Origin: JBEVEP01 sp040512755
GTDB lineage: Bacteria > Pseudomonadota > Alphaproteobacteria > Rhizobiales > Rhizobiaceae
Assembly (NCBI GenBank): GCA_040512755.1
Contig: JBEVEP010000268.1
Span: 1 to 8,187 of the forward strand
Length of the DNA: 8,187 bases
Direction: 5' to 3'
Positions 1 to 5,406 of the stretch are shown here, piece by piece. A program made the translations under genes and the position numbers. Numbering within the stretch: the first letter of the stretch is position 1; every line of letters begins with the position of its first letter. A model generated the notes under the pieces. It was not told the DNA's origin. It worked only from the letters and a program-made list of their open reading frames with translations, and did no database searches.

Positions 1-396
1 ACGATCATGATGCCCTATGGGGAACAGACATTGTGGCCCGACCATTGCGTCCAGGGTTCCGGGGGGGCAGCCTTTCACCCTCACTTGAACCGCACCCGAT
101 GCGAACTGATTATTCGGAAAGGCTTCCGCCATCGCATAGACAGCTATTCCGCTTTCTACGAGAACGACCACACAACTCCGACCGGATTAGGCGGGTATCT
201 CGCCGAGCGCGGCATCAACGAGGTCACTTTCGCCGGTCTCGCCACCGATTATTGTGTCGCCTACTCGGCGCTCGGCGCTGCAAAGCTGGGCCTGAAGACG
301 ACAGTCCGGCTCGACGCCTGCCGTGGCATCGACCTTGGCGGCTCGCTTGAGCTGATGCTTGGCAAGATGCGGGATGCCGGTGTGCAGCTCGTGTAA
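1..396 (+). CDS. pncA: Nicotinamidase (pyrazinamidase), 5'-truncated by window edge
   Basis: Hydrolyses nicotinamide to nicotinate and ammonia in the cytoplasm, feeding NAD salvage. The open frame runs from base 1 with no start of its own; 131 residues are visible, against roughly 200-215 for the family, so the N-terminal third (with the catalytic Asp and the first metal ligands) lies outside the window. Visible family signatures, numbered from the first Met at base 7, are YGEQTLWPDHCVQGS (the WPDH histidine is a metal ligand), IIRKGF with the catalytic Lys38, the IDSYSAFYEND block, GLATDYCV with the nucleophile Cys83 (bases 253-255), and DACRGIDL. One oddity: the segment after the cysteine reads SALGAAKLG, where the family normally has Asp in place of that first Gly. 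The gene converges on the minus-strand transporter operon, with 57 bases between the stop codons. Family assignment is very secure; activity is inferred. Confidence 0.95.
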   Translation, partial: TIMMPYGEQTLWPDHCVQGSGGAAFHPHLNRTRCELIIRKGFRHRIDSYSAFYENDHTTPTGLGGYLAERGINEVTFAGLATDYCVAYSALGAAKLGLKTTVRLDACRGIDLGGSLELMLGKMRDAGVQLV

Positions 397-399
397 CAC

Positions 400-425
400 G
401 CTCGGCGGCTTGTCGCCGGGCGAGC
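400..425. terminator. GC-rich hairpin between convergent genes, possible terminator
   Basis: The spacer between the pncA stop and the end of the LivF-type gene holds a GC-rich imperfect inverted repeat: GCTC at 400-403 pairs with GAGC at 422-425, and GGCG at 404-407 pairs with CGCC at 414-417, leaving a short loop and a bulge of about four bases. Its place between two converging genes suits a shared transcription end. There is no clear T-run on either side, so a classical intrinsic terminator is not shown. It may be a processing or 3'-end-stabilising hairpin, or chance in GC-rich DNA. Confidence 0.3.
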
Positions 426-453
426 TGACGACGCGTGCCAGTCATCTGCAGCG

Positions 454-1161
454 CTATCCGACCCCGACATAGCGGTGCAGGAGGTCAACCTCGTCCCGCA
501 ATTTCTCGACCTCAACCGTCTCCCGGTTGCGGCCGTTCTCGATGAACGCCACCCGGTCAGCGACAGGAAGCACGGCATCGACCCGCTGCTCGACCAGGAT
601 TGTCGAAACGCCCTGCCCGCGCAGCCTCGCGATCGTATCGCGTATCTTGGCGATCATTGAAGGCATGAGCCCTTCAGTGGGTTCGTCAAGCAGCAGCACC
701 TCGGGTTCCAGGCAGAGCGCGCGCGCCATCGCCAACATCTGCTGCTCGCCGCCCGAAAGCGTGCCGGACCGCTGGCGATATCGCTCTCTCAACACCGGGA
801 AAAGTTCGAGGACGTTTTCACGGGTCCGCTCTCCCCTGTTGCGCGCCATCAACCCGATCTCGATGTTTTCAGCCACGGTAAGATCGGCGAACAGGCGGCG
901 GCCTTGCGGCACATAGGCTATCCCTGCCTTGGGCACCTCATGCGGCGCCAACCTTGTCAGTTCTTTCTCCCCAAGCAGGATTGAACCGGAGCGGGCAGGA
1001 ACGAGGCCCATGATCGCCTTGAGCAGTGTGGACTTGCCGGCGCCGTTGCGGCCGAGCAGGCAGAGGATTTCGCCCTGCCGCAGTTCGAGCGCGATCGAGT
1101 GCAGAACCTGAACCTCTCCGTAGAAGCAGTCGAGACCGCTAATTGCGAGCACACTAGGCAT
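454..1161 (-). CDS. livF: HAAT-family ABC transporter ATPase, LivF type
   Basis: Cytoplasmic ATPase subunit, one of the unlike pair that powers a branched-chain-amino-acid-type (HAAT) importer. The 235-residue protein has Walker A GRNGAGKST at residues 37-45, Q-loop Gln86 (VPQGRRLF), ABC signature LSGGEQQ starting at 135, and Walker B LLLDEP at 156-161 with catalytic Glu160. The H-loop histidine is replaced by Gln in VEQ, which is normal for LivF/UrtE proteins. I chose the ATG at 1161: it overlaps the stop of the LivG-type gene by 8 bases, and MPSVLAISGLDCFYG aligns with usual LivF starts. An upstream ATG at 1185 would add 8 residues. The post-Walker-B stretch DEPTEGLMPS is closer to urea-type UrtE (DEPTEG) than to classical LivF, so the LivF name denotes subunit type and does not imply leucine as substrate. 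It is the last gene of the operon. Confidence 0.92.
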   Translation of the reverse strand: MPSVLAISGLDCFYGEVQVLHSIALELRQGEILCLLGRNGAGKSTLLKAIMGLVPARSGSILLGEKELTRLAPHEVPKAGIAYVPQGRRLFADLTVAENIEIGLMARNRGERTRENVLELFPVLRERYRQRSGTLSGGEQQMLAMARALCLEPEVLLLDEPTEGLMPSMIAKIRDTIARLRGQGVSTILVEQRVDAVLPVADRVAFIENGRNRETVEVEKLRDEVDLLHRYVGVG

Positions 1162-1906
1162 CGACAGGCGTTCCCAGGTATGCATTTTGTACTTCGATAT
1201 TGTTCCTGACTTCGTCTGGGGTTCCCTCGGCCAGGATGCGCCCCGCGTTGAGCACGGTAATTCGCTCGGCCAGCGCCATGACCACGGGCATGTTGTGCTC
1301 GATCAGAAGCACGGTCGTTTCCTCGCCAATCTCGCGGACAAGAGAGATGAAATTCTCGATCTCGCCGTCGGAAAGACCCTGCGTCGGCTCGTCCAGAATC
1401 AGCAGCCGCGGCTTCAACGCAAGTCCCATGGCGACTTCAAGAAGCCTTTGATGACCATACGACAGGCTTCCAGCAGGCGTTGAATGCCGGTCCGAAAGAC
1501 CGGTCCGCTGCAAAGCCTCAAGTACGCCGCGGTGGAGTCCCGCGGCGCGCCTGCGCGGCGTGCGGTCTTCCTTGCGGTCGATCATCCGTCGCTGCACCGA
1601 CAAGGCCACGTTCTCGTAGGCCGTCAGGTTCGCAAAAACGCTCGTTATCTGAAACGTGTAGGCAATGCCGCGCCTCACACGTTCGTGCGCCGGCATGCTG
1701 GTGATGTCTTCGCCGTCGAAAACCACCGTCCCCGACGATGGTTCGATGCGTCCGCAGATCAGGTTGACGAACGTTGTCTTGCCGGCGCCGTTCGGACCGA
1801 TGATGGCGCGGATTTCACCCGGCATGACCTCGAAATTCACGCCGCGCACGGCGTGCAGGCCTCCGAAGCTCCGGCCGAGATTCGTCGTCGTCAGGAGCGG
1901 CGTCAT
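1154..1906 (-). CDS. livG: HAAT-family ABC transporter ATPase, LivG type
   Basis: Second ATPase of the importer, expected to dimerise with the LivF-type subunit beneath the two permeases. Its 250 residues carry Walker A GPNGAGKTT at 37-45, Q-loop Gln86 (YTFQI), signature LSYGHQRLLE starting at 148, Walker B LLILDEP at 168-174 with Glu173, and the H-loop histidine His204 in IEHNM. The YTFQ Q-loop and the C-terminal EVQNAYLG motif are typical of LivG. The start at 1906 forms an ATGA overlap with the permease stop, indicating translational coupling; an ATG at 1915 would add three residues and cannot be excluded. The open frame runs much further upstream, but that part is antiparallel to no domain and overlaps the permease. 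The segment after Walker B, TQGLSDGE, departs from the usual LivG AAGLNPxE pattern, which suggests a divergent subgroup. Confidence 0.92.
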   Translation of the reverse strand: MTPLLTTTNLGRSFGGLHAVRGVNFEVMPGEIRAIIGPNGAGKTTFVNLICGRIEPSSGTVVFDGEDITSMPAHERVRRGIAYTFQITSVFANLTAYENVALSVQRRMIDRKEDRTPRRRAAGLHRGVLEALQRTGLSDRHSTPAGSLSYGHQRLLEVAMGLALKPRLLILDEPTQGLSDGEIENFISLVREIGEETTVLLIEHNMPVVMALAERITVLNAGRILAEGTPDEVRNNIEVQNAYLGTPVDA

Positions 1907-2868
1907 GGCAACCATTGAACCCAGCGGTCGCGCACGGTTCCGAGCAAGCCCTTTGGGAAGAACAGAACGAGCAGGACCAGCGCAAGCCCGACGAAGAGCA
2001 GATAGGCGGAAGTGTAGGCGCTTGTGATATCGACCACATAGTACATGAACAGCGTGCCGATCATTGGGCCAAGTGCGGTGGCCGCGCCGCCGAGCAGCAC
2101 CCAAAGCAGCGGCAGGATCGAATATTGGACCGAGGCGAAGGTCGAGCCCACATAGCCGAAGAGGATCGCATAGGCCGCGCCGGCCGAGGCGCAGATGACG
2201 CCGGACACGACGACCGCCGCCAGCTTGTTGGCGAAGGCGTCGTAGCCAAGCATCCGGACGCGCTCCTCGTTTTCCCGGATAGCTATCAGCACGCGGCCAT
2301 GGGCGGATCGCACAATGAGTAGCGTACCGACCAAAACAATCGAAAAGAGCAGGAATGCAGCCATGTAGCGCGTCGTAGGATCGGTGAGATCGAAATGAAA
2401 TCCGCCGGCATTCAGCTGACGGACCGCCTGAGGCAGGACAAATCCTTCATCGCCGCGTGTCCACGTCGCGAAATAGAGCGTCGCAAGATAGAGCACCTGC
2501 GCAAACATCATCGTGACGATCATGAAAGCGACACCGGTGGTCCGCAGGGCAAGCAGCCCGATCACCAAGGCAAGCAAGGCGCCCGACGCGAGCCCGGCGA
2601 CAAAGCCCGGACCCACGCCGAGACCCCAGTGATCTATCGCCAGCCCGGCTCCATAGAGACCGGCAGAAAAGAACATGGCGTGGCCGAGACTGAGCAGACC
2701 CGTGTAGCCGAAGAGGAGATTATAACCCATCGCGAAAACGGCGAGCACCATCACGCGCGCAAGCACGCCATGATGATACGCGGGCAAGATGAACTGCAGA
2801 AGGAAAAGGACGGCAAGCACGGCCGCATGCAGTCCATAAACGCGCAATGTTGCCCGCTCGCGGTTCAT
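1903..2868 (-). CDS. livM: HAAT-family ABC transporter permease, LivM type
   Basis: Inner-membrane permease, one half of the translocation channel. The 321-residue protein shows about nine to ten hydrophobic segments. Diagnostic LivM features are GYNLLFGYTGLLSLGHAMFF at residues 48-67, the cytoplasmic coupling loop AIRENEERVRMLGYD at 196-210 that contacts the ATPases, and the closing LFFPKGLLGT near residue 302. Length matches the family (about 300-350). Its ATG overlaps the stop of the LivH-type gene in an ATGA, and its own stop overlaps the next ATG in the same way, so it sits inside a translationally coupled run. The ribosome-binding site is weak (GGGAC upstream), as expected if translation depends on coupling. 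Substrate cannot be read from the permease. Confidence 0.93.
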   Translation of the reverse strand: MNRERATLRVYGLHAAVLAVLFLLQFILPAYHHGVLARVMVLAVFAMGYNLLFGYTGLLSLGHAMFFSAGLYGAGLAIDHWGLGVGPGFVAGLASGALLALVIGLLALRTTGVAFMIVTMMFAQVLYLATLYFATWTRGDEGFVLPQAVRQLNAGGFHFDLTDPTTRYMAAFLLFSIVLVGTLLIVRSAHGRVLIAIRENEERVRMLGYDAFANKLAAVVVSGVICASAGAAYAILFGYVGSTFASVQYSILPLLWVLLGGAATALGPMIGTLFMYYVVDITSAYTSAYLLFVGLALVLLVLFFPKGLLGTVRDRWVQWLP

Positions 2869-3746
2869 CGAGTTGCCGTCCCGAAAAGGCCCTGCGGGCG
2901 GAAAACCAGGACCAGCGCAACGAGCAGCGTCGCAATTATCTTCGCAAGCGTCGGAGAAAAGAAGACCGAGATGATGCCATCGGACAGGCCGATCAGAACG
3001 GCGGCGATCACTGTCCCGCGTAGCGATCCCAGCCCACCGATGATGACGACGATGAACGACAGGAGCAGAGGATCGAGCCCCATCAGGTAGTGGGCCTGGC
3101 TGATCGGCACGATAAGCACCGCCGCGATCGCTGCGAGCATGGCTCCCAGCGCGAAGACGGCGGCGTATACGCGATCGACCGGGATGCCGAAAGCCTGCGC
3201 AGTCTCACGGTCATACTGGGTCGCGCGCATGATGAGACCGATCCGGGTGCGTGTAAGGACGAACCACGTCGCGAGCATGAGAATGGACGAAGCCGCAATG
3301 ATGGAGAGCTTGTAGCCGGAGTAGCCGAACCAGGGCAGGACGATGCGGTAGCTGAAAGGCGGTGCGACGGGCCGGGCTTCAGGACCGTAGACGGTGAGCA
3401 CGGCCTGCTGGATGATATACAGCATGCCGATCGTGGCTACGATCGTCGCCTCCGGATTGTAATCGAGCCGGCGCAGCACCAGCCGCTCCGCCACCAGCGC
3501 GATCGCGCCAACGACGAGCGGGCTGATGACCAGTGCCAGCAGGAAGCCCAGGGCAGGATGTCCGACAACCAGCGTCGACGCCCACCAGGCCAACACGGCG
3601 CCCAGCATGAAGAATTCGCCATGGGCGACGTTGACAACCCGCATCACGCCGAACACCAGCGACAGGCCCAGCGCCGTCAACGCCAGCACGGCCGACATCA
3701 CCAGTCCTTCAAGGGTGGCGAGCAGAAGATGTGGGCCGAACGCCAT
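2865..3746 (-). CDS. livH: HAAT-family ABC transporter permease, LivH type
   Basis: Inner-membrane permease partnering the LivM-type protein. The 293 residues hold about eight hydrophobic segments and the LivH hallmarks ALGLSLVFGVMRVVNVAHGE at residues 25-44, the coupling-loop segment MRATQYDRETAQAFGI at 173-188, IVVIIGGLGSLRG at 232-244, and the C-terminal VFRPQGLFG. The ATG at 3746 is preceded by GGAG at 3759-3762, an unusually long 12-base spacing, so initiation may be modest. The gene is the first after a 232-base spacer that separates it from the solute-binding protein gene, and that spacer includes a strong hairpin. Family assignment is secure; substrate is unknown from this protein alone. 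Confidence 0.93.
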   Translation of the reverse strand: MAFGPHLLLATLEGLVMSAVLALTALGLSLVFGVMRVVNVAHGEFFMLGAVLAWWASTLVVGHPALGFLLALVISPLVVGAIALVAERLVLRRLDYNPEATIVATIGMLYIIQQAVLTVYGPEARPVAPPFSYRIVLPWFGYSGYKLSIIAASSILMLATWFVLTRTRIGLIMRATQYDRETAQAFGIPVDRVYAAVFALGAMLAAIAAVLIVPISQAHYLMGLDPLLLSFIVVIIGGLGSLRGTVIAAVLIGLSDGIISVFFSPTLAKIIATLLVALVLVFRPQGLFGTATR

Positions 3747-3978
3747 CGATACTAGTTACTCCGCGACTGTGCCGCTTACCGCATCGGCTCGAAAATCGGA
3801 ACCGGGTATCGCAAAGCACGATGTGTAGATTGGAACAGATGCAGCGCCCCTTGCATCTGTGAATGACGCACGGCGCTGCAGAGTTGGCCGACCACACTCA
3901 GCAAAAAGGAAGGTGACTATGGCCGGCCGGTCAGTGACGCTTGTGGAGCTCAAGGTCGGAAAGTGGCGATTGCGCAGC
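3747..3978. other. 232-base spacer between binding-protein and permease genes
   Basis: No gene is seen here on either strand. On the transcribed minus strand it would be mRNA between the binding-protein stop and the permease start. It contains the inverted repeat at 3835-3860, a GGCCGGCC palindrome at 3921-3928 and a pyrimidine-rich tract (CCTTCCTTTTT, about 3904-3914 on the minus strand). I see no convincing sigma-70 promoter. The large gap contrasts with the overlapping permease and ATPase genes after it. It probably serves to make more binding protein than membrane components, by mRNA processing or partial termination (inference). Confidence 0.6.
3835..3860 (-). promoter_or_regulatory. Strong intercistronic hairpin, likely mRNA processing or stabilising element
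   Basis: Two perfect 9-base arms, ACAGATGCA and TGCATCTGT, are separated by eight bases. In the minus-strand transcript they would form a 9-pair stem with an 8-base loop about 120 bases after the binding-protein stop and 90 bases before the LivH-type start. No T-run follows on the minus strand, so it is not a standard terminator. Hairpins at this place in binding-protein transporter operons commonly protect the upstream mRNA from 3' decay. A dyad of this size could equally be a DNA-binding site for a dimeric regulator. Confidence 0.5.
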
Positions 3979-5283
3979 TCAAAGCGGCTGCGTCGTATAG
4001 TCCCCTTCCGGTTCGTAGAGCCCGTCCTCGATCGCGGTGCGGTGCACCACTTTGAGTTTACCGCCTTCGACCTTGGAAATGTTTTGGTGGCCGAAGCACT
4101 GGTGGATCTTGCCGTTGAAGGTCTTGTCCCCTTGAGGGTGTTCCTTGCCTTCCTCGAAGGCCGTCAGCGCCTCGGTAGCCTCGACCAGTTTCGCGCGGTC
4201 TTCGGGGCCTTGGTAGCCAGCGCTCTCCATCGCTTTCTTGATGACGTAGAGCGTTTCCCAGCAGCCGAACATATGGGCTGCTGTGGATACATCCTTCGGG
4301 TCGCCCACCGCCGCGCCGTTCTCGTCGATCCCGACTGCATCACGATAGAATTTCTGCGCTTCGGAGGCGTCAGGCTGCAGATAGCGTGGGCAGCCCTCCC
4401 AGAAATGGCTGCCGTCCAGGAACTCCAGGCCAGGGCTCGCGAGATCGACGGCCTCGAGGGAATCGATAAAGCCGAAGAGCTGCGGCCGGTTGGATCCGTA
4501 AAATTCGCCGAGTTCCTTCACGAAGGTCAGGACGGCCGGACCGACCATGACATGGTAGAGAACTTCCGTTTCGGCCGGGATCTGTGGGAAATAGCGGGTG
4601 AACGAGCTCTCGGTCGGCGGGATCGCAATCTGAGCGATGACATCGCCGCCCTGACTCTTGATGGCCGGGGTGAAATAGTCCCGGTGGTCATGGCCGAAGG
4701 CGAAATCCGGAAAAATCATCGCGACCTTCTTGCCGACATTGCTGGCAATCCACGGCGCCATCGAAATCACCTGACTTTTCACGTCCGTGATGCCCGGCTG
4801 GAAGCAGTAGCGGTTCAGCTTCGTGGAGGCGACGTGATGGCCTTCGCTGACGACATAATACGGTATCTTCAACTCGCCAGCGGTCGGGGCGGAACCGATC
4901 ACGACATGCGAAAAAAGCGTTCCGAACACGATGTCGGCCTTGTGCTGCGTGGCGAACTTGCCGACCACCTCAGCGCCGCGCTTCGGATCGGTGCCATCGT
5001 CTTCGACGATAATCTCGACGGGGCGGCCGTTGATGCCGCCTGCCTCATTGATGAGCTTGACGGCTGCGTTGGTCGTCTTCTCGTACCAGCGCCCATAGGC
5101 AGCTCCGATGCCCGTGCGGTGCGCCTGGAACCCTATCTTGATTGGAGCAGACGACTGCGCCTGAGCGTAGCGAACGTAGCCCGGGGCAAGCGCCAGTCCG
5201 GCCGCTGCGCCCATGCCTTTGAGAGCCGTTCGGCGCGTCAGCGTCTTGTCGAGCAAGCCATTCAGACCGCGATTTCCACTCAT
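3979..5283 (-). CDS. Periplasmic solute-binding protein, HAAT (Peripla_BP_6) family, Tat-type leader
   Basis: Captures the substrate in the periplasm and delivers it to the LivH/LivM-type permeases. The start at 5283 gives 434 residues and has a strong ribosome-binding site, AAGGGGA at 5291-5297, seven bases upstream; the longer frame from 5352 has no such site. The leader carries TRRTALKG with twin arginines 17-18, a hydrophobic stretch to about residue 36, and a likely cut after AQA at residue 42, so Tat export is probable. The mature part begins IKIGFQ and follows the type-I binding-protein pattern: AVKLINEAGGINGRPVEII (residues 74-92), DPKRGAEV, DIVFGTLFS, and GKKVAMIFPDFAFG (185-198). 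Where LivJ-like receptors have a GATNP/SAT-P loop contacting the amino acid, this one reads SEGHHV (146-151), suggesting a different ligand. The context of pncB and pncA suggests a pyridine such as nicotinamide or nicotinate. The family call is firm; the ligand is a hypothesis. Confidence 0.93.
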   Translation of the reverse strand: MSGNRGLNGLLDKTLTRRTALKGMGAAAGLALAPGYVRYAQAQSSAPIKIGFQAHRTGIGAAYGRWYEKTTNAAVKLINEAGGINGRPVEIIVEDDGTDPKRGAEVVGKFATQHKADIVFGTLFSHVVIGSAPTAGELKIPYYVVSEGHHVASTKLNRYCFQPGITDVKSQVISMAPWIASNVGKKVAMIFPDFAFGHDHRDYFTPAIKSQGGDVIAQIAIPPTESSFTRYFPQIPAETEVLYHVMVGPAVLTFVKELGEFYGSNRPQLFGFIDSLEAVDLASPGLEFLDGSHFWEGCPRYLQPDASEAQKFYRDAVGIDENGAAVGDPKDVSTAAHMFGCWETLYVIKKAMESAGYQGPEDRAKLVEATEALTAFEEGKEHPQGDKTFNGKIHQCFGHQNISKVEGGKLKVVHRTAIEDGLYEPEGDYTTQPL

Positions 5284-5406
5284 AGCACTGTCCCCTTTTG
5301 TTGCTTGCCGTCTTGGCAGATATCCGCTTATCGCGCGGGGCAAAAATTGCAATGATTACAAACTACACCATCAATCATAAACCATGGCAATAGCGCTGCC
5401 GCAGCG
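5284..5406 (-). promoter_or_regulatory. AT-rich leader before the binding-protein gene, possible promoter and operator
   Basis: This 123-base gap is the only clearly AT-rich patch in the window (about 5340-5390). On the minus strand a weak sigma-70-like pair can be drawn: TTGATG at 5369-5374 and TGCAAT at 5346-5351 with 17 bases between, each matching four of six consensus positions. An inverted repeat, ATGATT at 5352-5357 and AATCAT at 5373-5378, has centres 21 bases apart and lies across the proposed spacer. ATTGCAAT at 5346-5353 is itself a palindrome. Together these would fit a regulated internal promoter driving the transporter genes separately from pncB. All matches are weak, so this is a suggestion only. 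Confidence 0.28.
5291..5297 (-). promoter_or_regulatory. Strong ribosome-binding site deciding the binding-protein start
   Basis: On the minus strand AAGGGGA lies seven bases before the ATG at 5283. It is the best Shine-Dalgarno match I found among the starts in this window and rules in favour of this start over the in-frame ATG at 5352. Strong initiation here agrees with the usual need for excess binding protein over membrane subunits. Confidence 0.75.

Noticed and set aside
1907..2104. Upstream extension of the LivG-type frame
   Set aside because: The extra 66 residues lie inside the LivM-type gene, look like out-of-frame permease sequence and match no ATPase; the ATGA overlap at 1903-1906 gives a natural start.
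2395..3755. Two long plus-strand open frames (231 and 221 residues) opposite the permease genes
   Set aside because: They are rich in Arg, Gln, His, Asp and Glu, as expected from reading hydrophobic permease codons backwards; no recognisable domain.
3914..3933. GGCCGGCC palindrome and flanking TGAC/GTCA as a hairpin
   Set aside because: Only four outer pairs with mismatches inside; the 8-base palindrome is easily expected by chance in GC-rich DNA.
454..5283. Plain annotation as a leucine/isoleucine/valine importer
   Set aside because: Subunit types match, but the binding-protein pocket loop differs and the neighbours are NAD-salvage genes; the substrate should be left open.
5284..5352. 23-residue N-terminal extension of the binding protein
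   Set aside because: It would place extra residues before an already complete Tat leader and lacks a ribosome-binding site; AAGGGGA supports the start at 5283.
3859..5355. 498-residue open frame on the plus strand opposite the binding-protein gene
   Set aside because: It mirrors the binding-protein gene almost base for base, shows no family motif, and is the kind of antisense frame produced by GC-rich codon use. The minus-strand product has clear family features and a strong ribosome-binding site.
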